Positions 21,730 to 30,780 of a DNA stretch of 64,000 bases are shown here, piece by piece (the stretch's first letter is position 1; every line of letters starts with the position of its first letter). The stretch comes from Tritrichomonas musculus. Lineage: Eukaryota > Parabasalia > Tritrichomonadida > Tritrichomonadidae. The notes beneath the pieces are model-generated. The model searched no databases. It was not told the DNA's origin and saw only the letters and a list, made by a program, of their open reading frames with translations. The translations under genes and the position numbers were made by a program. The stretch spans positions 3,038,001-3,102,000 of the forward strand of contig JAPFFF010000010.1 of NCBI GenBank assembly GCA_039105265.1, read 5' to 3'.

Positions 21730-22612
21730 TGAAAAAAAACTTTCTACATTTGATTTAAATTTTAATTAAACTTCAAAATATATAAAGAAAATTATTTATT
21801 TCATTTCTCTCAAATTAACATTTTATGAAAAGCGCTTTGAAATTATATTTGTTCAATATTTAGAATATACAGTTATATAAAGTTTATTAATTGTTTATAT
21901 TTATTTTCAATATTTTTATAATATATATAATATTATTAAAAGTTATATAATCTATGATATACATATAAATATAAAAAGATATTTGCTTAATATTGTAATA
22001 AAAATTTCTTATTGAAAAAAAATCGTTATTAATTTTTATGATTTTAAAATTGATTTTTGCAGCTCAGCCCCCTGAATCAAATTAAACCAAATTTAGCATA
22101 TCTTTATTAAATTAAATGTAAAATATTTAAATGTAATTATAATCTAAATAAATTCTTTATTTATTTAGATATTTCAAAAAAATATGTAAAAATTCATTAA
22201 AATGAACTTTTTAACAAAATATGAAATATTTATCAAATAAAAAAATGCATGATTAATCATTAATTTCCAATATATATAATAATTAATCATTATAATTTCA
22301 ATCCATCCATCAGGTGGCTGGAATGGGTTATTTTCATAGGATACTTGTTTGCGTTATTATAACTTATATAATTGATATTTTAAAACATTTAAATAATAAA
22401 TATATAAAATAAGTGCACTAGAATATAATATCAAGATGTTATTTAGTAATTATTAATATATAAAAAGATATACATATTTTTATAAACGTTAAGAATGATG
22501 CTTTTATAATATTTATTTTTATAAAGATATTATGCATCATTCTAATATCATATATAATATATTACTAAAGTATGATGTTTATAGTGAAAACAGAAGTATC
22601 CATTTTATAAGG
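21730..22612. other. AT-rich non-coding stretch
   Basis: Very AT-rich DNA with runs of ATATAT and poly-A/T. No coding frame, RNA gene or clear repeat was recognised. Confidence 0.4.
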
Positions 22613-22750
22613 TTATGACTTTAACCTTTTAACATAATATGCAGATTTTTTGTCAATATTTGATGTTTGAGAAGCAACTTGATCTGCAATATTCATGCAC
22701 TTATAGAAAATATCTTTAGCATTTTTTCCTGGAATATTGTAATTTAACAT
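22613..22750 (-). pseudogene. Possible remnant of a SANT/Myb-like C-terminal region
   Basis: A 45-codon minus-strand frame reads MLNYNIPGKNAKDIFYKC and onward to a stop. The phrase IPGKNAKDIFYKC is similar to the third helix of SANT/Myb repeats (IPGRTxxxCxxR/K), which are abundant in trichomonads. Nothing upstream continues the domain. It is therefore either a decayed fragment or a chance frame. The assignment is tentative. Confidence 0.3.
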
Positions 22751-22839
22751 AAATCATATTTGCATGATTTCCATTAACAATTTTTTTTATATCATTTATT
22801 CTATTTTTACATAATTATCGCTTCATTAATACTTCAATA

Positions 22840-23502
22840 ATGTATGCACTCATCGCTTGTGATAAATTTCGGCAACCAAATGAATCAAATAATGAAAAAA
22901 AAATTACAAAGCATGTAAATTATTTTTTCTCATCATATGCTTTGCTGATAAAAAGGCTGGCCATCAAATATCTTGGAATTAATGAACGACATGTAGGCAT
23001 ATTTGTAAAAGGAGAAGAAGAAGATTTTTTTATTTCTTCGGTTGTGCCAAATAATAAAATTGTGACTCAAATAACAATTGATGAAATATATGAGACCGAA
23101 CCTTTGCAATCTGAGCTAAAATTTATTCCATATCAAAATTCATTATCTTCAAGTTTTTCAGCAAATGATATTAATTTATTAGCTAAGATTGTCATTTGTT
23201 ACATTTCAATTTATCAAAATGATATCAATTATGAAAGAATTCATTCAATTTTCTTAAAAGCTAAAATAATACAAAAAGCATTAAGACAATTAAATTGCAC
23301 AAATACCAAATTTTTAGATTTAATATCCAATATAAATAAAAAAGATTTTGCTGATATTCCATATAAAATGCACAATAATCATTCAATTGTTGAAAGTTTT
23401 CATGAAAGTGGCTATTCTCCAACATTTGAAACCATAAAAATCAATGAAAATCAAAAACTTATTGCAGGCTCACAAGCGATGAGTGCATACATTATTTTAT
23501 AA
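22840..23502 (+). CDS. Hypothetical protein, 220 residues
   Basis: The frame starts with an ATG and runs 220 codons with normal local composition. The N-terminal half mixes helices and short strands ('RHVGIFVKGEEEDFFISSVVP'). The C-terminal half is helical ('IFLKAKIIQKALRQLNC'). I recognise no family, catalytic motif, signal peptide or membrane segment. It stands alone between transposon-rich DNA and a repeat tract and could be the surviving part of a larger gene. It is oriented away from the SANT-like remnant on its left. Confidence 0.5.
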   Translation: MYALIACDKFRQPNESNNEKKITKHVNYFFSSYALLIKRLAIKYLGINERHVGIFVKGEEEDFFISSVVPNNKIVTQITIDEIYETEPLQSELKFIPYQNSLSSSFSANDINLLAKIVICYISIYQNDINYERIHSIFLKAKIIQKALRQLNCTNTKFLDLISNINKKDFADIPYKMHNNHSIVESFHESGYSPTFETIKINENQKLIAGSQAMSAYIIL

Positions 23503-24514
23503 TTTTATGATGTTTATCTAAACTGGGACCGAAAAGTCAGACCACTTTACTTGATCGTTAAAATTTTTTATATCTCAATTTTTGATCGTTGCAACGCGTT
23601 TGCATTCAAAATATGGTCTGAGTTTTAATTTCCTTCAATTTATAAATTTTCAATATTTAAAAAATATAATTTTGTTAAAATATCTTTTACTAAAGAAAAT
23701 TATTTGCTGAGATATTTAGCTAATGGCTAATAAAACATGCGGTGTAAAATGGCGTTTCTGATTTTGTCTGAGGAAGTTTGTTGAGTAAGATAAGAATAAG
23801 ATATGCTAAAAAAGGAGTAGTAGAAATGACTTATAACGTAAAGAAGTATTATTTAATAAAGATTGTGATGTATATAGTGCTGTTGATTATGTCTGAGGAA
23901 GTTTGTAAGGCGTGATGAGAAATAATTTTGGAAATATAAAAAGTTGTAGAAATGAGTTACAATATGAAGAACTTTTGTTTAATAAAACGTGTGGTGTAAA
24001 ATAGCGCTTCTGATTTTAGCTTAATGAAGTTTATTGAGTAAGATAAGAATAATCGTGTTGAAAAGAAGTAGTAAAAAAGAGTTATATACTAAAGAAGTAT
24101 TATTTAATAAAGATTGTGATGTATATATTGCTGTTGAAAGTTTGAAAGAGCTAAAGAAGGTTGGTAAGATCTTCTGAGGATCTTAATTTTTGATAAAGTT
24201 TAAATACACAAATTAATTTGTTAAATATCTTATTTTAATTTAAAATAAAAAAATTGTTTTTATTTTTATCTATAAATTTTAGATATATGAAAATATTATA
24301 ATCCATTTTGAATTATAAATAGTTTTAAAATAATGAGATAAATATATTTTTTTAAAAAAATTTTTCTGATTATATTTGGCTTTTTAAGAAAATTGAAAAA
24401 AAAAAGTTATAAAATTTTAATTTGAAATAAAATATTGTTATGCCAAAATAATTGAATGAAAAAAAGTGGTCTCGCTTTTATTTTCAAGTTTAGAATTAAA
24501 ATCAAAAGTTTTGA
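23503..24514. repeat. Intergenic tract with a diverged ~253-bp direct duplication
   Basis: A unit running from about 23727 to 23880 recurs at about 23980-24135. Both copies begin TAATAAAAC, followed by GGTGTAAAAT and later GAGTAAGATAAGAATAA. Both also contain AAGAAGTATTATTTAATAAAGATTGTGATGTATAT and then diverge. The phrase TCTGAGGAAGTTTGT also occurs twice within the tract. No frame crosses it. The end near 24514 is upstream of the RCC1 gene. Confidence 0.6.
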
Positions 24515-25648
24515 ATGAAAGTTGCTGGAAATAATAAAAAATTTAGTTTAGGAGAAAAATCCAATACAAGTACTAGAGGAATTCCATGCATCAGCCCTCC
24601 ACTCGATTCGCACCTAAATATATCATCACTTTTATCATATTCTGCATGCTCACAACACTCAGTTTGGGTCACCAAAGATGGCCAATGCTATGGTATTGGT
24701 TCAAATGAAAATGGAGAAATTTCAAATACACTCAGAAGAGGATTTTTCGAAAAAGAAGAAGTTATTGAACATAAAGACGATAAAAATCGCGAATGCAAAT
24801 TCATTTCTGCCGTCTGCGGTGATCCTTACACTCTTTACCTTGTTTCCACTTTATCTAATGAGAGCAACATTCTTATTTATTGTCATTCATCTATTTGTGG
24901 ATCGACACCTCCACTTTTTGTGAGTTTAAACAACCGTAATCCAATTCATCTTTTTGGAGGTCTTTACACATCAGCTGCCGTTGATGATGAAGGTGCTATT
25001 ATGGTCATAAGAAAGGATCATGTATTATCGACAATTAGTGTTTTTGAGTGGACTACACTTCCTGATTCTGAAAAAGTTGTTAGTGTTGCTTGCTGCAACA
25101 GATCTGTTATTGTTTCTAGTTCAAATGGAAATGTTTATGAAGCATCCATTGAGGATTCAAATCCACAAGGAAAAAATGAGCTTATTTTTACACTGGTAGA
25201 AGAGTTAAAAGGAAAATTTGTCATTGAAGTATCTGGTAAAATGAATAATTGCGCTGCTGTCTGTAGAGATGGCCATGTTTTTGGTCGTGGTGAAAATTAT
25301 GGAAATGGCAGAATAGGACCAACATCAATTTTCACTGAAATATCAACATTAAATGCATATAAAATAGTCTCTGCTTCAATGGGATACTTTCATTCACTCT
25401 TCATCACATCTGAACAGAAAGTGCTTGCTTGTGGATGGAATGTGTATGGACAGTGTCTCACGAACAGACCAGGCAAAAGCTTAGATATTCCTGTTGAAAC
25501 AACAATTACAAGTGATGCCACATTTTGCATTGCTGGATCCTGCCTTTCAATTGTTTTTATTGGATGTGAAACACCACCTAACATGCCTAACAAGCCAATT
25601 TGCACTTTTATTATAAAAAACTTGGAAAAAAATAATATTGAATTATAA
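24515..25648 (+). CDS. RCC1-repeat protein without kinase domain
   Basis: This 377-residue protein has several RCC1-type beta-propeller blades. Examples are 'GQCYGIGSNENGE' near residue 60, 'GHVFGRGENYGNGRIG' near 255, and 'KVLACGWNVYGQC' near 310. It aligns by eye along its whole length with the N-terminal half of the minus-strand gene at 27255-29171; shared phrases include 'ISPPL/INS', 'SVACC' and 'IFTEISxLxxYKI'. It stops where the kinase part begins in that neighbour. RCC1 propellers act as guanine-nucleotide exchange factors or as protein-binding platforms, and the latter is likelier here. No membrane segment is seen. It is convergent with its paralogue. Confidence 0.8.
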   Translation: MKVAGNNKKFSLGEKSNTSTRGIPCISPPLDSHLNISSLLSYSACSQHSVWVTKDGQCYGIGSNENGEISNTLRRGFFEKEEVIEHKDDKNRECKFISAVCGDPYTLYLVSTLSNESNILIYCHSSICGSTPPLFVSLNNRNPIHLFGGLYTSAAVDDEGAIMVIRKDHVLSTISVFEWTTLPDSEKVVSVACCNRSVIVSSSNGNVYEASIEDSNPQGKNELIFTLVEELKGKFVIEVSGKMNNCAAVCRDGHVFGRGENYGNGRIGPTSIFTEISTLNAYKIVSASMGYFHSLFITSEQKVLACGWNVYGQCLTNRPGKSLDIPVETTITSDATFCIAGSCLSIVFIGCETPPNMPNKPICTFIIKNLEKNNIEL

Positions 25649-25793
25649 AACATGATATATAAGATGAATTAATGCTTTGAATGTCATTATGAATTTATAA
25701 TTATAAAACATATTATTTTAAGATACTTTTAATATTTTTTCTTTTTGAAATGTAAATTTTCCAGAAAATTAAAAGTTGGAATCAAACAAGTGA

Positions 25794-25802
25794 ATTTTTT
25801 GA
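25794..25802. repeat. Target-site duplication, left copy (9 bp)
   Basis: ATTTTTTGA directly abuts the left end of the Mutator-like element and is repeated exactly at 27380-27388. Nine base pairs is the usual target duplication of the Mutator superfamily. Confidence 0.85.
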
Positions 25803-26175
25803 GGATTAGGAAAAAAATTCCAACTTGGAATTTCCAAGTTTTTTTTATTTCACATGTCAAGAAAACTTGGAAATTCCAAGTTTTTTTTTCCCTGAGCTTT
25901 TCTTCAACAATAGCAAGAACAAAATGATAAAAAACGCGTTAATACTTTAATATAATAAGTTATCAATATCATTTGGCAATTTTTTTCGTGCATTTCATCC
26001 AAATCTTAAAATGCTGATACTGATATCATTACGCCATGCATCTCAAAATACAAAAACAAATGCAAATTTACCGCTATCAACACTTTAATAACAATATACG
26101 ATTCATTTACCATGCAAATTTCGAAATTTTCATTTTGACTCTCATAATTAATATTCAATAATTATACTAGCATTA
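25803..26175 (+). repeat. Left terminal inverted repeat of the MULE
   Basis: This arm matches the reverse complement of 27007-27379 for about 370 bp. It carries two copies of a 19-bp near-palindrome, AACTTGGAATTTCCAAGTT, about 25 bp apart near the outer end. These could be transposase-binding sites (inference). Confidence 0.85.
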
Positions 26176-26540
26176 AATAAATGTATCTATCCGAAAAATT
26201 CAAATAGGAAATAAAAAAAAAGATATCTTTCCTAAATTAAAAAAAAAAAAAATCCATATATAACTTTCTCTCACGATATTTTTTTTATTTATTTATTTTT
26301 ATAATATGCTTTTAAACTCAGGAAAAAGGTATAATATTAGCTTAATATTTAGATAATCTAAGAATGTATCACAATTAATTCAAAAAGTTTTAATAAACCA
26401 TTCAAAAAAAAAAAAGTTCGGTGCTTTTTTTATTCCTACCGAATGTTTTTTGATTCATTAAAGCTTCTTATAAACCATTCAGATATAATAATTGATCATG
26501 TTAAAAAGAAAAAAGTAAAAAAAAAATTTATTAAAATAGA

Positions 26541-26810
26541 TCATGTTAAAAAAAAAAAATATTTATTAAATTTAAAATATTTCATTTTCATCATCAGAAA
26601 CAATAACGCCATTTTGCATTTTTTGGAATCTCTTAAATTAAAAGTGATTTGAAAAGGACAATCCTGATCTTTGCATTGAATTTTATAATAATTTCCAGAA
26701 TTTAGAATATTAAACTTTATTGATTTTGTACGTGCTAAATTTATGCAATATTGAATCATTTCGTCCCTATTTTCAAAAAAATTGACGAGTTCTATTTTCG
26801 ATGTTTCCAT
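26541..26810 (-). pseudogene. N-terminal fragment of a MULE transposase (FAR1/zinc-binding region)
   Basis: The frame extends upstream to a GTG; the first ATG is at 26810 and gives about 89 codons. The phrases 'FFENRDEMIQYC', 'YYKIQCKDQDCPFQI' and 'LRDSKKCK' match the FAR1/WRKY-like zinc-binding region at the start of Mutator transposases, where CxxxxCPF is typical. The catalytic DDE part is absent. This is an internally deleted relic carried by the non-autonomous element. Confidence 0.6.
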
Positions 26811-27006
26811 CAAGATTAGAAATGGAAAAACTAAACGAATTTGTATAATATTTGAATGGTTTATCACAACTTTTTGAATGAATTGTTAGAACTTTTTGAA
26901 AATTTTTTAAAAAACATTCGGTAGGATAAAGAATTAGTTCATACTTCATATTAATTATACTAGCATAAAATAATTTTCCATATTAATGTAATTATGTATA
27001 TTGATT

Positions 27007-27379
27007 ATGCTAGTATAATTACTGAAAATATTAATTATGAGAGTCAAAATGAAAATTTCGAAATTTGCATGGTAAATGAATCGTATATTGTTATTAAAGT
27101 GTTGATAGCGGTAAATTTGCATTTGTTTTTGTATTTTGAGATGCATGGCGTAATGATATCAGTATCAGCATTTTAAGATTTGGATGAAATGCACGAAAAA
27201 AATTGCCAAATGATATTGATAACTTATTATATTAAAGTATTAACGCGTTTTTTATCATTTTGTTCTTGCTATTGTTGAAGAAAAGCTCAGGGAAAAAAAA
27301 ACTTGGAATTTCCAAGTTTTCTTGACATGTGAAATAAAAAAAACTTGGAAATTCCAAGTTGGAATTTTTTTCCGCATCC
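27007..27379 (-). repeat. Right terminal inverted repeat of the MULE
   Basis: This is the reverse complement of 25803-26175 with a few small differences. The last 40 codons of the disrupted kinase frame (27255 to about 27380) are read from this repeat and are not host sequence. Confidence 0.85.
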
Positions 27380-29171
27380 ATTTTTTGAAAAAATTATTAC
27401 AAACAGTTTCAGTTATTTTCGCATACCCGAAATCAACAATTTTGGTGTCAAAAACCGAGTTAATCATAATGTTTTCAATTTTCAAATCACGGTGCATCAT
27501 TCCTTGTTTGTGGAGAAAATTCATTGCATGAACAATGTCAAGAACAATTTTGGTTTTAAATGTGTTAGATATTAGTTTTGATTCTAAGACTTTTTTGAGA
27601 TTATATTCAACAAATTCAAGGAAAAGTGCAATTGTTGTAACTGTTTCTTTTTTACCTTCATCATTCAAAATTTCAAGTGGTTCCATTATATTGATGTAGA
27701 TTGACTTGCAAATGCAAGGATGACTGAGTCCATGCATCACATGGAATTCGTTCATTGCTCGTTTTGCATCTTCGATTTCTCCAATGTTGAATTTGAGAAC
27801 TTTTTTGCAATAAGGAACGTTGGTTCGTTTATCAATGACCTTGTAAGTGATTGATGAAGCTCCTTCTCCAATTTTTCCTGCATCAATATAGATTTCTTTT
27901 TCTTCTTCATTATCAATATAATATTTTTCGTCACCTTTTTTGAGTGAAAATGCTTCTTCAATCTTTTGCTCCATTTCTTTACTTGATGATGGTGCAGGTT
28001 TTTGATCATTAACAAGGCGGTTAGGTGACATGTATGGATCATAACCGATAAAAATTGCTGAGTTTCTGTATCCAACTAAACAGAATGTGGCTCCTGAAAT
28101 TCCAGTGTCAATTGGCGCATAAACATTTTGTTCACTATTTTTATTTGTCATTAATTGGCCATATTCATTGCTTCCACATGCTAAGATTTTGCCACCAACT
28201 GTTTGGAAAAGAGAATGATTAAATCCAGCATAAGCATTCTTGATTTTATATTTACTTAAAAGTGAAATTTCTGTGAATATTTTTACTGATTCTATATTTT
28301 CACCTAAGCAAAGTCTTCCATCTTCATTTGATCCAATTCCAAAGATTCGATTATCTTCGCTGATTGCAAAACAATGATAAAAAAAGCCAGAAACAGCAAC
28401 AATTTTTATATTTTTAAGTGAATTTACTTGTTTAAAAGAGAGTTTGATCAATTTTGATTTTATTTCTTTCTCCTCTTTACGTAATCTACCAGATTTTTGT
28501 GCCTCAGGCTTTAAACTTGTTTTTGATTCTTCAAAATTTATATCACACATGAACACGTTGCCGTTTGAACCTACAACAACAACAAAATCACGGCAACAAG
28601 CAACACTGACTGCCTTTTCGTTGTTTGGAAGTTTCGCTGCTTCCAGCTGCACTGTGGGGAAATCGCAAATTGAATCCGTGATAAAAATAACAGATCCATT
28701 TTCATCAATAACTGCTGAATGATGATATCCACAGAAAAGTGCAACCGGATTTGATTGGCCTATGTTCAGAAAAAGTGGGAATGAAGAATCTAGAAATATA
28801 TTTGAGTAAACAAGTTGTTTCTTATTATCACTTTTATTTGCCGAAACAATAAAAAGTACAAAATTTACAGTACAACAGCCAGAAACCGGATTCCATATTC
28901 TACCATCATTGCTCTTTATTTGAAATTTAGTGAACGATTTTAATACCATATTAGGGAGTGATTTGATGATTTTCAAATTGTTATTGCCAATAAATAATAT
29001 TTCGCCATTTTTATTGATCATAATTGTATGTATATTTATTGAATAAGATAAAATTGTAGAAATTTCGATCTGAGAGTTAATAGGAGGAGATATAAATGAA
29101 ACAAATTGAGTTTCATTGTTAGACTGTTGGTATATTGCATTATTAGTATTGAATCCTGATAGTTTTAACAT
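27255..29171 (-). pseudogene. RCC1-protein kinase gene interrupted by a MULE
   Basis: The frame starts at an ATG and codes 638 residues. Residues about 1-390 are RCC1-type blades ('ISEDNRIFGIGSNEDGRL', 'GKILACGSNEYGQL'). Residues about 430-597 are a kinase N-lobe and part of the C-lobe, with 'GKIGEGASS', a likely lysine in 'CKKVLK', 'MHRDLKIENIMIN' and 'IVDFGYAK', so the catalytic residues present are intact. The host sequence ends just after the DFG segment, and about 40 residues come from the transposon's inverted repeat. The rest of the C-lobe (activation segment, APE motif, later helices) is missing. DNA to the left of the transposon reads only about 20 further codons before a stop, so the lobe is absent there too. 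A loss of C-lobe before or together with the insertion is inferred. A kinase-inactive RCC1 protein could still be made. Confidence 0.8.
27380..27388. repeat. Target-site duplication, right copy (9 bp)
   Basis: This ATTTTTTGA exactly matches 25794-25802. On the minus strand it lies within the kinase codons reading FFKK. Confidence 0.85.
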
Positions 29172-29241
29172 TATAAAACGTTTTTTTATTTATTAATAAC
29201 GATAAATCAGTAAAATAACGATAAATCTCAAAAAGTTTATA

Positions 29242-29957
29242 TAAACTAAAGTTAAAAAGTCGGGAGCATTTAAAAAGTTCATCTTTTTTTAACTAATTTA
29301 TAAACAAACAAAACGTAGACAAAATAACATTTTATTGCCTTTCCTTTGACACAAAAGTTCTTTGGATTCAAATAATAAAGTTTTTTTGTCATTAATTACA
29401 AATTTATGGATTTTTCCCCAATAATATGCCAGCAAAATATTATTATTCATAATCATAATAGCTTGAAAGCAAAATTAATTCGCCATAAGAAGTTATTATT
29501 ATATTACAAACACCTACTTGAGAAATTTCAAAGTATTCCAGCTCTTTTATTATATCTATCTGATAATTAAATCCCCGGTTTTTCTGCCTAAAATTATCAC
29601 TAAATATCATGTCGCAATACCAAAATTTATTATTAAATCTATAAAAAAATCAATATATATTACTTTAAATATTCAATAGGAATTCTCCAATTAATAAGAA
29701 ATAATTACTTTTAAAATGCAAAAACAATTAATTTTGCTTATTTACTAGTTATAGAATTCAAAATTAGCAGGATTTCTTTCAGATATTTGATAAAATAAAT
29801 GTTTTTATGCTAACTAAATTTTGTTTTAATTTCTCAAAAAGCTCTTTCAAATAAGTCGGTAGTGAACTGAGTTATGAAAAAGTTAAAAATTTTATTTTTT
29901 CATTATTTATTTAATAAAAAGTTCCTATCGTACTCCCGACTTTTTATCTATAGTTTA
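29242..29957. mobile_element. Inverted-repeat miniature element, 716 bp
   Basis: The end 29242-29266 (ending AAAAAGTCGGGAG) and the reverse complement of 29933-29957 agree at 23 of 25 positions. The outermost bases are TA on both sides, which would fit a TA target site as used by mariner-type transposons; mariners are known from trichomonads. No transposase frame lies inside. The longer target duplication of another family is not visible, so the family assignment is tentative. Confidence 0.55.
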
Positions 29958-30140
29958 GAACAGTGCTTTCCCATTTTGATATTTAATATATATAATTCAA
30001 TCATTTTTATTCAAGAAATATTCAAAAATAGCATAAAAATGGTGTGATTATTGAAAAAAATTATTTTGTAAGATATTGGTGAATGGTTAACAAATAAAAT
30101 ATCAATCTATTATAAATATTCGTTTTTTATTTTACGATTA

Positions 30141-30212
30141 TTTTTCATTCAAATTCTTGATATTTTTTCATTGAAATTTGAATGAAAAAATATCAAGAAT
30201 TTGAATGAAAAA
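30141..30212. repeat. Perfect 32-bp stem hairpin
   Basis: 30141-30172 is perfectly complementary to 30181-30212, with an 8-nt loop. The right arm is also the first part of the adjoining repeat array built on GAATTTGAATGAAAAATATC. Confidence 0.9.
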
Positions 30213-30300
30213 TATCAAGAATTTGAATGAAAAATATCAGAAATTGAATAGAAAATATCATGATTTGAAATAAAAATATCAAGAAATTAAATGCAAAATA
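30181..30300 (+). repeat. Diverging ~22-bp minisatellite
   Basis: About five units of the type GAATTTGAATGAAAAATATCAA follow one another. They decay in sequence toward the right, where units read GATTTGAAATAAAAATATCA and then GAAATTAAATGC. Confidence 0.75.
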
Positions 30301-30680
30301 ATCACATTATAATTAAAAATAACGTTTTTTTGGTTAAGTTATAAAAAAAATTATGTTAACTAATCATTACAACAAATAAACGATGCGGGTTTTAAAAACA
30401 CCTGTACTTAAACCTTTTGAAGGTAATATTTTAAAAAAAAAAAAAACATTTATTATTCAAGAAGATTTGAAGTATATTATGCTTTTTTTCAGGCAAATAT
30501 TTTTCTGATGTTGAAGCCCTTATTTTCCATGATGTTATTTCAATATATATTTAACACAGATGATAAGGCGAATCCAAATTAATCTAATAAAACATATTAC
30601 TTAATAAAATTATAATTTTATAAATGGTATTTTATCTAAAAATTTTCTAAAATAAATATTTTTTCATTTATAAAATTAAT

Positions 30681-30780
30681 TATTATTATTATATATAACA
30701 AATTATTATTATATATAACAAATTATTATTATATATAACAAATTATTATTATATATAACAAATTATTATTATATATAACA
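30681..30780 (+). repeat. 20-bp x 5 minisatellite
   Basis: Five units of AATTATTATTATATATAACA lie in perfect register; only the first base of the first unit differs. The homogeneity implies recent slippage or unequal exchange. Confidence 0.95.

Larger units (their letters stand above)
25803..27379. mobile_element. Mutator-like (MULE) element, 1577 bp, non-autonomous
   Basis: The two ends are long inverted repeats of about 370 bp (25803 to ~26175 and ~27007 to 27379), nearly identical apart from small indels and the first bases (GGATTAGG and GGATGCGG). A 9-bp duplication, ATTTTTTGA, flanks the element. Long inverted repeats, a 9-bp duplication and an internal FAR1-like zinc-finger fragment fit Mutator-like elements. 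The interior, about 830 bp, lacks a transposase core, so mobilisation would need a helper in trans. High identity between the arms suggests recent movement. Each arm contains nested palindromes built on AACTTGGAA and TTCCAAGTT. It lies inside the 3' part of an RCC1-kinase gene. Confidence 0.85.

Noticed and set aside
22065-22320. CAGCCCCCTGA / TCAGGTGGCTG inverted pair as ends of another miniature element
   Set aside because: Only 11 bp with one mismatch and no target duplication found.
26443-26652. Plus-strand frame inside the MULE
   Set aside because: Opposite-strand shadow of the transposase fragment with K-rich low complexity.
30681-30780. CRISPR-like array
   Set aside because: Units are contiguous 20-bp repeats without spacers in eukaryotic DNA; it is a minisatellite.
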